Of a DNA stretch of 64,000 nt, positions 1-7,743 are shown one piece after another (the first letter of the stretch is position 1; every line of letters begins with the position of its first letter). The translations under genes were made by a program, and so were the position numbers. This stretch comes from an uncultured Bacteroides sp. (GTDB lineage: Bacteria; Bacteroidota; Bacteroidia; Bacteroidales; Bacteroidaceae): NCBI GenBank assembly GCA_945833835.1, contig CAMAFR010000005.1, forward strand, positions 16,869-80,868. Direction: 5' to 3'. The notes below the pieces were generated by a model. The model had not been told where the DNA came from and made no database searches. It saw nothing but the letters and a program-made list of their open reading frames with translations.

Positions 1-1
1 C

Positions 2-106
2 AAGGAATCAAAGAAAGACGGCATGGGACCTTTCGATCCCGAAGACATCTTCTTTGTTGTACAAGGCGAGATGGAATACGGCAACTCGCTGGGTCAGGTG
101 GACTAA
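2..106 (+). CDS. 3' end of an unrecognised protein (partial)
   Basis: The window opens inside a gene: frame 2 is open from the first base to a TAA at 104-106, giving 34 C-terminal residues that are acidic and end in SLGQVD. There is too little sequence to name the family and I do not recognise it. It points rightwards, towards the leftward Imm17-tsaE pair, and the large palindrome at 127-199 lies just after its stop, where it could serve as a transcription barrier. Confidence 0.55.
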   Translation, partial: KESKKDGMGPFDPEDIFFVVQGEMEYGNSLGQVD

Positions 107-126
107 GCGGAAGTTGTCAGGTCTTG

Positions 127-199
127 TCATTCAGAACGGAGTGAAGCATCTGTAAACATCAAGTGGATGTAATCAGATGCTTCACTTCGTTCTGAATGA
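127..199. repeat. Large palindrome, 26-nt arms, 21-nt loop
   Basis: The arms 127-152 and 174-199 are reverse complements at 25 of 26 positions; the single difference would be a wobble pair in one strand's transcript. The core TCATTCAGAACGNAGTGAAG closely resembles the palindrome at 59764-59842, so this is a dispersed family. It lies between convergent genes and may act as a two-way transcription stop or be a small non-autonomous repeat. The rest of 107-283 shows nothing else of note. Confidence 0.85.
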
Positions 200-283
200 T
201 AAAAGGATAGTTCGTTGTAAGACTCTCGGAAAGTCGGGGACCCTTTTTTCTGTGTTTATGCGGGCTGCGTTCCCCGGCGGGCT

Positions 284-511
284 TCAGGCGGTGTAGGCCG
301 CCGCAGTGGCCAGGAAGAAATAGGTGCCGGTGGCCATCAGCAGCAGGCCGATGGCGGCATAGAACCAGCGGGCTCTTGTGCGTCCCACACTCTCCACCAC
401 AAAACGGCTGTTGTGGGCGGTGAAGAACCAGTCCCAGTCGAAGAGGGAGGCCAGCACCGACAAAAGGCCCGTCAGGACAAAGACCGCCTGGATGATGTAG
501 TGCATCGTCAT
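284..511 (-). CDS. Imm17-like small membrane protein
   Basis: This 75-residue protein has two hydrophobic helices, about residues 5-25 and 49-70. The short polar stretch between them contains FDWDWFF and a basic [10 protein letters not shown] segment. That layout matches, from memory, the Immunity protein 17 family of Bacteroidetes. Imm17 members were named from polymorphic-toxin loci, but no toxin gene is nearby, so an immunity role is not supported here. Its ATG overlaps the tsaE stop codon by four bases (508-511), so it is probably translated by coupling to tsaE. It could equally be a housekeeping membrane protein of unknown function. Confidence 0.65.
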   Translation of the reverse strand: MTMHYIIQAVFVLTGLLSVLASLFDWDWFFTAHNSRFVVESVGRTRARWFYAAIGLLLMATGTYFFLATAAAYTA

Positions 512-939
512 GCTTCGTCGTCCGTTTCGGTCGTGATGGTGCGGCTGCCGTCCGGCTGTTCCTCGATGCGTACCGTCACGGCATCTCCCGGCAGCAGTTC
601 CTCAATCAGCTCGGGCCATTCGATGAAACACAGCGCGCCGCTGTAGAAATAGTCTTCGTAGCCCATGTCGTACACTTCGTCCAGCTTCTTGATGCGGTAG
701 AAGTCGAAGTGGTAAATCAGTTCTCCGGTAGTGTCCGATCGGTATTCGTTGACGATGGCGAAAGTCGGCGAATTGATGACGTCCGTCACACCCAGTTCCT
801 CGCAGACCGCTTTGATGAAGGTGGTCTTGCCGGCACCCATTTTGCCGTAGAACGCAAAGACCGTATTGTCTTCCATGGCTGCGATGAACTGGCGGGCAGC
901 CTTATGGATGTTGTCGAGGGATGAAATCTTTATTTCCAT
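508..939 (-). CDS. tsaE: tRNA threonylcarbamoyladenosine biosynthesis ATPase TsaE
   Basis: TsaE is the ATPase that drives turnover of the TsaB-TsaD complex making t6A37 in ANN-decoding tRNAs. The 143-residue protein has the normal family length. A P-loop, [10 protein letters not shown], lies near residues 32-41, followed by the [10 protein letters not shown] segment and the HFDFYRI Walker-B-like region, and CFIEWPEL near the C terminus. Transcription probably starts from the leftward -7 box at 987-994. The four-base overlap with the downstream Imm17-like gene implies one transcript. Confidence 0.93.
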   Translation of the reverse strand: MEIKISSLDNIHKAARQFIAAMEDNTVFAFYGKMGAGKTTFIKAVCEELGVTDVINSPTFAIVNEYRSDTTGELIYHFDFYRIKKLDEVYDMGYEDYFYSGALCFIEWPELIEELLPGDAVTVRIEEQPDGSRTITTETDDEA

Positions 940-986
940 TATATATAATGTGCTTTAATATATCGGCAGGTTGTTTTATCTGCCTG

Positions 987-994
987 CAAACTTA
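987..994 (-). promoter_or_regulatory. -7 box of the tsaE promoter
   Basis: Read leftwards the sequence is TAAGTTTG, matching the Bacteroidetes TAnnTTTG element about 50 bp before the tsaE start. No clean -33 TTTG is visible. A short inverted repeat (GGCAG/CTGCC, 966-985) lies in the predicted leader. The remainder of 940-1094 shows nothing more. Confidence 0.5.
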
Positions 995-1094
995 CGGAAA
1001 ATCTTCCGAATAAACGAAGGAAACCGGAAGAAATGGAGGATCGTCGGCATCCTGCTGACATGAAGGCCCAATATGCGCTGATGGGGGAGGAAGG

Positions 1095-1916
1095 TTATTC
1101 CCGGATGCGTTTCAGCAGTTTCGAGACGGCATAGAGAAGGATGGACACAAAGATGATGGCGGCACCCGACGGCACTTGCAGCTGGTAGGACAGCAGCAGT
1201 CCGCCCAGACAGCTCAGGTAGCCGATGACGACAGACAGTCCGATGATGTAGTTGAACCTGTCGGTGAACAGATTGGCGGTCATCTGGGGCAGCGTCAGCA
1301 GCGAGATGACCAGCACGATGCCCACCATGCGCAGGCAGGCCACGATGGTCAGGGCGATGAACATCATCAGCACATACTCGAATAAGACGACAGGCAGGTG
1401 TTGAGAGCGCGCGAACTCACGGTCGAAGGCTATCGCTACGATGGGCTGGAGGAAAAGGCCGAAAAACACGAGCAGACAACCGCTCAAAATGGCCAGCAGG
1501 GCGATGTCACTGCCGGTAATGGTCAGGATATTGCCGAACAGATAGGAAGAGAGGTCGGGGGTGAATCCCGGAGCCAGAAAGCTGAAGATGATGCCTACCG
1601 CCATGCCGAAGGTCCAGAAAACGGCGATGGCGGAGTCTTCACGCATATCGCTCCGCTTGCTGAGCCATTCTACCCCGAAGGCGGACAGCACGGCAAAGAC
1701 AGCAGCGGCCAGCAGGGGAGAGATACCGGTGTACAGGCCGATGCCGATGCCTCCAAACGAGGCATGGGTAATGCCGCCGCTGATGAAGACCAGCCGGCGG
1801 GTGACGATGTAGGTCCCGATAATGCCGCAGGCGATGCTGGCCAACAGGCTGCCCAGCAGTGCGTGCTGGAAAAACGTGTAGTGAATCAGTTCGTTCATGG
1901 CAGGTGCTTTTGTCAA
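1095..1916 (-). CDS. Metal ABC transporter permease (ZnuB/MntB family)
   Basis: The protein has 273 residues and about eight hydrophobic segments. It carries ABC-3 family hallmarks: an early GIIGTYIVTRRLVFISGGITH stretch containing the H-A-S-F-GG motif, and ALTIVACLRMVGIVLVISLL near residue 195. This family forms the membrane channel for Zn, Mn or Fe import. No ATPase or binding protein gene is adjacent, so its partners must be encoded elsewhere. It is the last gene of an operon with aroA and the 144-residue protein, overlapping the latter by four bases (1913-1916). The metal cannot be decided from sequence. Confidence 0.88.
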   Translation of the reverse strand: MTKAPAMNELIHYTFFQHALLGSLLASIACGIIGTYIVTRRLVFISGGITHASFGGIGIGLYTGISPLLAAAVFAVLSAFGVEWLSKRSDMREDSAIAVFWTFGMAVGIIFSFLAPGFTPDLSSYLFGNILTITGSDIALLAILSGCLLVFFGLFLQPIVAIAFDREFARSQHLPVVLFEYVLMMFIALTIVACLRMVGIVLVISLLTLPQMTANLFTDRFNYIIGLSVVIGYLSCLGGLLLSYQLQVPSGAAIIFVSILLYAVSKLLKRIRE

Positions 1917-2347
1917 GGTTCGTTTTTGGCTTTGAGCCGTCGTTCGCCCACAATCATGAACAGCTCGTCTTTCAGTTCATCGGGCAGGGCGATTCCTCGC
2001 AGTTGCAGGCTCCGGCTCCATCCGGCCACTTCCTCTTCATGGGTGGTGTAGAGGATGTCCCGGAATTCTTCGATTTCGTCTTCCGTATAATCATCGGAAG
2101 CTCGCCCTTTGAAGCGGTCCAGCTCTTCGTCGTCATAATACTCTATCTGTTTGCTGACGGCGGCCAGCAGGCTTTCTTTCTCGCACACTTCGTGCTGTCC
2201 GCAGCATTCGCTGTCTACCGTGACGGTTTCAGGAGCGGCCTCCAGTTCGCCCCGCTCAATCTTTTTCCGGATGTTCCGGTTGTAGCACCAGCCGGCTGCC
2301 ATGCCGAAGAGCACCACGCCTATCAGAATGACTATCAATATGCCCAT
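1913..2347 (-). CDS. Hypothetical single-pass membrane protein
   Basis: This 144-residue protein starts with a hydrophobic helix (residues 2-22), followed by basic residues. A Cys-containing acidic segment follows (SECCGQHEVCEK, about residues 47-58), and then an acidic helical cytoplasmic-type tail. I do not recognise the family. It sits 4 bp after the aroA stop and overlaps the metal permease start by four bases, so it is part of that transcript. The clustered cysteines and histidine next to a metal permease are suggestive, but function is unknown. Confidence 0.8.
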   Translation of the reverse strand: MGILIVILIGVVLFGMAAGWCYNRNIRKKIERGELEAAPETVTVDSECCGQHEVCEKESLLAAVSKQIEYYDDEELDRFKGRASDDYTEDEIEEFRDILYTTHEEEVAGWSRSLQLRGIALPDELKDELFMIVGERRLKAKNEP

Positions 2348-2351
2348 AGGT

Positions 2352-3581
2352 CTATTCCTCCGTGAGGCCGAATCCGGCCTGTTCCAGGTCGTCCCAATAG
2401 CGGGGATAGGATTTCGATACCACTTCGGGATGTCTGATCCTCAAGGATCCCAGTACGATGGCCGCCGGTGCAAAGGCCATGGCCATGCGGTGGTCTTCGT
2501 AGGTGTCAATCACGGGACAGGGGTCGGGCGCAGTGCGTTCGCCGTCCCATGACAGGATGGAGTCTTCTGCCTCGTGGAGCACATATCCCAGTTTCCGCAT
2601 TTCGGCGATGAGGGCAGCTATGCGGTCGGTTTCCTTTATCTTCAGGCTTTGCAGTCCCGTGAAGCGGAAAGGAATGTCTTTCAAGGCACAGGTCACGACA
2701 AAGGTCTGTGCCATGTCCGGCTGGTGGGTGAAATCATATTCCAACGTTCCGCCAGGCCTCTCCTTCTTTATCAAGAGTGCCCCTTCGGAGTCGAACGAGG
2801 TGGTTACGCCCAGTCGGGCAAAGAGGCCGGCGATTTGTGCATCTCCTTGAACACTATGGGGATAGAGCCGGGGAAGTCGGATGGTGGCCTGGTCGGACAA
2901 GACAGCCATTTCATACCAGTAGGAAGCTGCGCTCCAGTCGCTTTCTATCGTGTAGGGCTTCGAGCTGTACTCCTGTCGTTGGACCTCCAGTCTGTCCGGT
3001 GCCGTCCATTGTGCCTGCACGCCGTATTCCCGCATCAGTTGCAGCGTCATGTCAATGTAGGGTCGCGATACAATGTCTCCCGTCAGGGTCAGTCGGAGTC
3101 CGTTCTCCAGCACAGGGGCAATCATCAATAATGCCGAAATGTATTGTGAACTGACATTTCCCGGCAGGCTGATGGCATCGTTGCTGAGGTGCCGGCCGGT
3201 GATGCGCAACGGCGGGAACCCTTCGTTTTCGGCGTATTCTATGTCTGCTCCCAGCTGCCGCAAGGCATCCACCAACAGCCGGATAGGCCGTTGGCGCATC
3301 CGTTCTGTGCCGGTAATGAGATGGGTGCCCGGTGTCACGGCCAGATAGGCGGTCAGGAAACGCATGGCGGTCCCGGCAGCCATGATGTCGATGGTGGGAG
3401 GCAGGGCATCGAGGGCGCGTATCAGGACACGGGTGTCATCGCAGTCCGACAGATTGTCGGGGGTGCAGGTGCCGTGTGCCAGCGCATTGATGATGAGGGC
3501 GCGGTTGCAGATGCTCTTTGACGAAGGCAGCGTGATGGTTGCCTGCAAAGAGGAGGGCGGGGTGATTATTAGTTGCTTCAT
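2352..3581 (-). CDS. aroA: 3-phosphoshikimate 1-carboxyvinyltransferase (EPSP synthase)
   Basis: AroA joins shikimate-3-phosphate and PEP in the sixth step of the aromatic amino acid pathway. Recognisable family blocks are the LPSSKSICNRALI substrate-binding segment at the N terminus, GTAMRFLTAY, LPGNVSSQYISALL, KIKETDRIAAL and DTYEDHRMAMAFA. The frame could also start at 3596 (five residues longer). I prefer 3581 (MKQLIITPP) because the likely -7 box at 3616-3623 would leave almost no leader before 3596. It leads an operon with the two downstream genes. Confidence 0.93.
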   Translation of the reverse strand: MKQLIITPPSSLQATITLPSSKSICNRALIINALAHGTCTPDNLSDCDDTRVLIRALDALPPTIDIMAAGTAMRFLTAYLAVTPGTHLITGTERMRQRPIRLLVDALRQLGADIEYAENEGFPPLRITGRHLSNDAISLPGNVSSQYISALLMIAPVLENGLRLTLTGDIVSRPYIDMTLQLMREYGVQAQWTAPDRLEVQRQEYSSKPYTIESDWSAASYWYEMAVLSDQATIRLPRLYPHSVQGDAQIAGLFARLGVTTSFDSEGALLIKKERPGGTLEYDFTHQPDMAQTFVVTCALKDIPFRFTGLQSLKIKETDRIAALIAEMRKLGYVLHEAEDSILSWDGERTAPDPCPVIDTYEDHRMAMAFAPAAIVLGSLRIRHPEVVSKSYPRYWDDLEQAGFGLTEE

Positions 3582-3615
3582 GCTTGCATCAGTCATTGGT
3601 TCGATGATTCGGGCA

Positions 3616-3623
3616 CAAAGATA
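3616..3623 (-). promoter_or_regulatory. -7 box of the aroA operon
   Basis: Leftward TATCTTTG matches the Bacteroidetes -7 consensus exactly and lies about 35 bp before the preferred aroA start at 3581. No good -33 element is seen. Further right, a small inverted repeat (ATTCCGG, 3697-3703, with CCGGAAT, 3711-3717) is the only structure in 3624-3741. Confidence 0.55.
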
Positions 3624-3741
3624 GAAAGAACTTGGTAAAGAACATGAAGAATCGCCGATGAAATAAACAGCCCTAAGTGGTTTGAAATTGACGGAAATTC
3701 CGGTATATTTCCGGAATCCAGAATCTTAATAACAAATTATT

Positions 3742-4045
3742 ATGGCAACTGTAAAAGTAAAGTTTCGTCCTTCGGTACAGGAGGACAAGGAGGGACGTTT
3801 GTTCTTCAGAGTGATTCATCATCGGGTAGCCAGACAGATAAAGTCGGAGCTGACCTTAAAGAATTCCGAATGGAACAGTCGGCAGGCTACGATAGTGTGG
3901 CCCGATGATTCGGAACGGAAAAATTATGGTCATCAGCGAGGGTATGGGGCATGACAACGAGTCGACAACCCGCATCTATCTGGCTTCCATTGATGCTGTT
4001 GAGGTAGACAATGCCAATCGTCAGATTCTGGATGAACTCGAATAA
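3742..4045 (+). pseudogene. Remnant of a tyrosine recombinase (integrase), internal deletion
   Basis: The first part (from ATG 3742, about 60 residues) is the N-terminal arm-DNA-binding domain of Bacteroidetes phage-type integrases, beginning MATVKVKFRPSV and containing FRVIHHRVARQI. Around 3915-3926 the match stops, and in another frame the extreme C terminus appears (3926-4045, 40 codons): VISEGMGHDNESTTRIYLAS, including the GH motif and the catalytic tyrosine. About 300 residues of core-binding and catalytic domain are missing and the join is out of frame, so it is dead. It marks a former integrative element; no att repeat or cargo is visible nearby. Confidence 0.85.
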
Positions 4046-4171
4046 ACCGGCCTTTTGAGTGAGAGGCTGATAGAACGAGGGTGTATCTTGTTTTGGATGC
4101 ATCCTCTTTTTCGGGATTGGCCGTTCCTTCTTCCGGCGACTGCCCGCTTAAAAAAATGCAAAGAAGTGTGC

Positions 4172-4198
4172 TTGTTTACAATAGAATGTTTACTTTTG
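4172..4198 (+). promoter_or_regulatory. Promoter upstream of the lptD-like gene
   Basis: TACTTTTG at 4191-4198 is a clear -7 box, with a TTG at 4172-4174 as a weak -33 element about 16 bp away. It lies 28 bp before the ATG at 4226. The stretch 4046-4170 holds nothing else that I can identify. Confidence 0.6.
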
Positions 4199-4225
4199 CA
4201 GCTCATTGAGTAAATAGTTGGATGA

Positions 4226-6919
4226 ATGACACCGTTTGGAAACTCTACATACACATTGCCGATTCTGTTCATGACATTTCTATTGTCGTCTTTCTATGCC
4301 GAGGCGCAGCGTGCCCGTGGCAGGAGGGCACAGCGTCCGATGACAGAATTTGCCGATTCGGTGCCTGCTGCGGATACAGTCTCGTCTGACTCTGTGCAGA
4401 AGAAGCAGCCTTTGGACGCGCCGGTCGTGTATGAGGCTTCCGACTCCATTGTCTTTACGAAAGGAGGATTCGCCCATCTGTATGGTAACGGTAAGGTGAA
4501 TTACCAGAAAATAGAGCTGACATCGGCCATCATCACCATGAACATGGACAGCAGCGTTGTCTATGCGCGGGGAGTGGAGGATTCTGCCGGTGTGGCGTCT
4601 GGCACACCGGTGTTCAAGGAAGGAGACACTCCTTATGAGTCCCACTCGATGCGCTATAATTTCAAGTCGAAAAAAGGGTTTATCAGCAATATCACCACCC
4701 AGCAGGGAGAAGGGTATGTCACCAGTATGGAAGCCAAGAAGAACGCCGATGACGAGATTTATATGCGTCAGGGGCGTTATACCACCTGTGACAACCACGA
4801 ACATCCCCACTTTTATCTGAAGATGTCGGTGGCCAAGGTGCGCCCCCAGAAGAATGCCGTGTTCGGTCCGGCGCAGCTGGTGGTGGAAGATGTGCCGTTG
4901 CCCATCGCTGTGCCCTTCGGCTTTTTCCCTTTCAGCAGCAGTTATTCGTCGGGGTTCATCATGCCGACCTACGGCGACGAGATGAACCGTGGGTTCTACC
5001 TTCGTGACGGAGGCTATTATTTTGCCATCAGTGACCGGATGGACCTGAAGCTGTTGGGCGAAATCTACACGAAGGGTTCGTGGGGATTGTCGGCCGCCTC
5101 CAACTACACCAAGCGCTACCGGTACAGCGGCAGTTTCAATGCCAGTTATCTGGTGACGAAGACCGGCGAGAAGAATATGCCCGACTATGCCGTGTCGAAG
5201 GACTTCCGTATCCAGTGGAGCCACCGGCAGGATGCCAAGGCCAATCCCAACAGTACGTTCTCGGCCAGTGTGAACTTCGCGACCAGCAGCTATGACAAAT
5301 CGAGCCTCAGCACGCTCTACAATCCCAGTTCGTACAGTAACAACACCAAGGCGTCCAGCGTCAGCTATTCGCGCAATTTCCCCAGCATCGGTCTGAATAT
5401 ATCGGGGACGTTCAATATCACGCAGAACACGAAAGACTCGTCCATCAACATGACCTTGCCCGATTTGAACGTGGCGTTGAACCGCCTCTATCCGTTCAAG
5501 AAAAAGAATTCGTCGGGCGGCCATTGGTATGAGAAAATCTCCTTGCAATATACCGGTGCCATGACCAACTCGGTGAATACCAAGGACAACCTGCTTTTCA
5601 AGACACCGATGAAGCAGTGGCGGTCGGGCATGAAGCATTATATCCCGGTCGAAGGAAACTTCACGTTGTTCAACTACATCAACATCTCGCCCTCGTTCAA
5701 CTATACCGAACGCTGGTACACGAAGAAGGTGATGCAGAGTTATGATGAGGCACGCCGGCAGGTGGTGCGCGACACCATCAGCGGATTCAACCGCCTGTCA
5801 GAGTATAACATGGCCGTGTCGGTCACCACCAAGCTGTATGGTATGTACAAGCCGCTGTTCATGAAAAGCAAGGAAATCCAGATTCGTCACGTCGTGACCC
5901 CCACGGTGAGCTATACTTATACGCCCGACTGTGGCTCGCGCTACTACGAGGCATATACTTATACGGACGAGGACGGCAATGTGCGCATGACGGAGTATTC
6001 GCCTTATTCCGACGGTCCGTATGGCGTGCCGGGCAAGGGAGTGTCACAAAACGTCAGCTTCAATCTGAAGAACAATCTGGAAATGAAGATGAAATCGGAC
6101 AAGGATACCACGGGGTACAAGAAAATCAGTCTGATAGATGATTTGAGTGGTACGCTGTCGTATGACATCGCCCGCAAGCGGTGGAGCAACCTGACGATGA
6201 ACGCCCGATTGAAGCTGACCAAATCTTATACGTTCAACATGGCCGCCACGTTTGCCACGTATGCCTATAAGTTTGACGAGAACGGCAATGTGGTGGAAGG
6301 CGACCGGACGGAATGGTCGTATGGCCGTTTCGGACGTTTCCAGGGATACAGCGGCTCGTTCTCGTACACCTTGAATAATGATACGTTCAAGAAACTGTTT
6401 GGCAAGGGGGACGGAAAGGAGAAGGACAAGCCGAATAACCAGGAACCGGACGATGTGGAGGACGAGGACCTGGAAGAAAAAGAAGAAGACAAGGCGCACA
6501 TCCGCAAGAAAGAGGATGCCAAGATTTCTTCGGACGGTTATTTGGCCTTCAAGATGCCGTGGACCCTGAGCCTGAGCTACAGTTACAGCATCAGCGAAGA
6601 CCGGACGAAACCCATCAACATCAAGAATATGCGCTATCCGTATAAACTGACCCATTCGCTGAACGCTTCGGGAAATGTGAAGCTGGGCAGCCGGTGGAAT
6701 GTGACCTACTCCAGCGGATACGACTTTACCAACAAGAAGATTTCCATGACCACCCTGAACATCACGCGCGACCTGCATTGTTTCAACATGAGCTGCGGAC
6801 TGGTGTTCGGACCGTTCACTTCCTATAATTTCTCCATCCGGGCCAACTCACAGATGCTGACCGATGCCCTGAAGTGGGACCAGCGGAGCAATACCGGCAG
6901 TGCGGTGACGTGGTATTGA
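4226..6919 (+). CDS. lptD: LPS-assembly outer membrane protein, LptD/OstA-like
   Basis: This 897-residue protein starts with a signal peptide (hydrophobic residues about 10-27, ending AEAQ). It then has an OstA/LptA-like beta-taco region, with VYEASDSIVFTKGG, LYGNGKVNYQ and the VYARGVEDSAG block. A long beta-barrel with alternating aromatic strands follows. LptD inserts lipopolysaccharide into the outer leaflet, and its length fits the Bacteroidetes LptD family. A highly charged Glu/Lys loop (about residues 728-766) interrupts the barrel and is probably surface-exposed or periplasmic. It probably forms an operon with ung, 40 bp downstream. An N-terminal start at the later Met near residue 16 is possible. 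Confidence 0.82.
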   Translation: MTPFGNSTYTLPILFMTFLLSSFYAEAQRARGRRAQRPMTEFADSVPAADTVSSDSVQKKQPLDAPVVYEASDSIVFTKGGFAHLYGNGKVNYQKIELTSAIITMNMDSSVVYARGVEDSAGVASGTPVFKEGDTPYESHSMRYNFKSKKGFISNITTQQGEGYVTSMEAKKNADDEIYMRQGRYTTCDNHEHPHFYLKMSVAKVRPQKNAVFGPAQLVVEDVPLPIAVPFGFFPFSSSYSSGFIMPTYGDEMNRGFYLRDGGYYFAISDRMDLKLLGEIYTKGSWGLSAASNYTKRYRYSGSFNASYLVTKTGEKNMPDYAVSKDFRIQWSHRQDAKANPNSTFSASVNFATSSYDKSSLSTLYNPSSYSNNTKASSVSYSRNFPSIGLNISGTFNITQNTKDSSINMTLPDLNVALNRLYPFKKKNSSGGHWYEKISLQYTGAMTNSVNTKDNLLFKTPMKQWRSGMKHYIPVEGNFTLFNYINISPSFNYTERWYTKKVMQSYDEARRQVVRDTISGFNRLSEYNMAVSVTTKLYGMYKPLFMKSKEIQIRHVVTPTVSYTYTPDCGSRYYEAYTYTDEDGNVRMTEYSPYSDGPYGVPGKGVSQNVSFNLKNNLEMKMKSDKDTTGYKKISLIDDLSGTLSYDIARKRWSNLTMNARLKLTKSYTFNMAATFATYAYKFDENGNVVEGDRTEWSYGRFGRFQGYSGSFSYTLNNDTFKKLFGKGDGKEKDKPNNQEPDDVEDEDLEEKEEDKAHIRKKEDAKISSDGYLAFKMPWTLSLSYSYSISEDRTKPINIKNMRYPYKLTHSLNASGNVKLGSRWNVTYSSGYDFTNKKISMTTLNITRDLHCFNMSCGLVFGPFTSYNFSIRANSQMLTDALKWDQRSNTGSAVTWY

Positions 6920-6959
6920 TGCCCGATGCGGCTACTGACAACCCTAATGAAGCATAACG

Positions 6960-7622
6960 ATGAATGTTCAGATAGAAGAAAGCTGGAAGCAGGTATTGGC
7001 TCCCGAATTTGAGAAAGACTACTTTGTGCGGCTGACGGACTTCGTGCGTCAGGAGTATCGTGTGACGACTGTTTATCCTCCTGGAAGGTTGATATTCAAC
7101 GCCTTCAACCTTTGCCCGTTCGAGCAGGTGAAGGTGGTGATCATCGGTCAGGACCCTTATCACGGACCGGGACAGGCACACGGCTTGTGCTTCTCAGTGA
7201 ACGATGGAGTGCCGTTTCCGCCGTCGTTGCAGAATATCTTTAAGGAAGTGCACGACGATACCGGCGCGCCGGTTCCGCCGACCGGCAACCTGACCCGTTG
7301 GGCGGAGCAAGGTGTGCTGATGCTGAACGCCACGCTGACAGTCCGTGCCCATAGCGCAGGCTCGCATCAGCGTCAGGGCTGGGAAGAGTTTACCGACGCC
7401 GCCATCCGTGCCTTGGCCGGGCGGCGTGAACACCTGGTGTTCATCCTATGGGGGGCGTATGCCCAGAAGAAGGGGGCTTTTATCGACCGTAACCGTCATC
7501 TGGTGCTGACGTCGGTCCATCCTTCGCCCTTATCGGCCTATCATGGCTTTTTCGGCAACCATCATTTCAGTCAGGCCAATGCCTATCTGCAGGCGCATGG
7601 CCGAGAGCCCATCCGCTGGTAG
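6960..7622 (+). CDS. ung: Uracil-DNA glycosylase
   Basis: Ung removes uracil from DNA as the first step of base-excision repair. The 220-residue protein is of family-1 length. It shows the water-activating motif GQDPYHGPGQAHGLCFSV (catalytic Asp near residue 65), then NLTRWAEQGVLMLNA. The DNA-intercalating loop HPSPLSAYHGFFG, with its catalytic His, lies near residue 187. It follows the lptD-like gene by 40 bp on the same strand and ends at a strong two-way terminator. Confidence 0.97.
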   Translation: MNVQIEESWKQVLAPEFEKDYFVRLTDFVRQEYRVTTVYPPGRLIFNAFNLCPFEQVKVVIIGQDPYHGPGQAHGLCFSVNDGVPFPPSLQNIFKEVHDDTGAPVPPTGNLTRWAEQGVLMLNATLTVRAHSAGSHQRQGWEEFTDAAIRALAGRREHLVFILWGAYAQKKGAFIDRNRHLVLTSVHPSPLSAYHGFFGNHHFSQANAYLQAHGREPIRW

Positions 7623-7664
7623 TCGGGCAGGGGACCTCCGGTGGCCGGGGTATCCATAAAATGA

Positions 7665-7707
7665 GAGTGTGCCAAGAAGCTCCGGTCGGGGCCTTTGGCA
7701 CACTCTT
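7665..7707. terminator. Bidirectional terminator between ung and asnA
   Basis: Perfect 12-bp arms AGAGTGTGCCAA (7665-7676) and TTGGCACACTCT (7696-7707) separate two convergent genes. The T/A-rich flanks are modest, so its efficiency as an intrinsic terminator is inferred. Confidence 0.75.
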
Positions 7708-7743
7708 GTCATTATAATAATGAATGATGCTGTCTGTGTTCCG

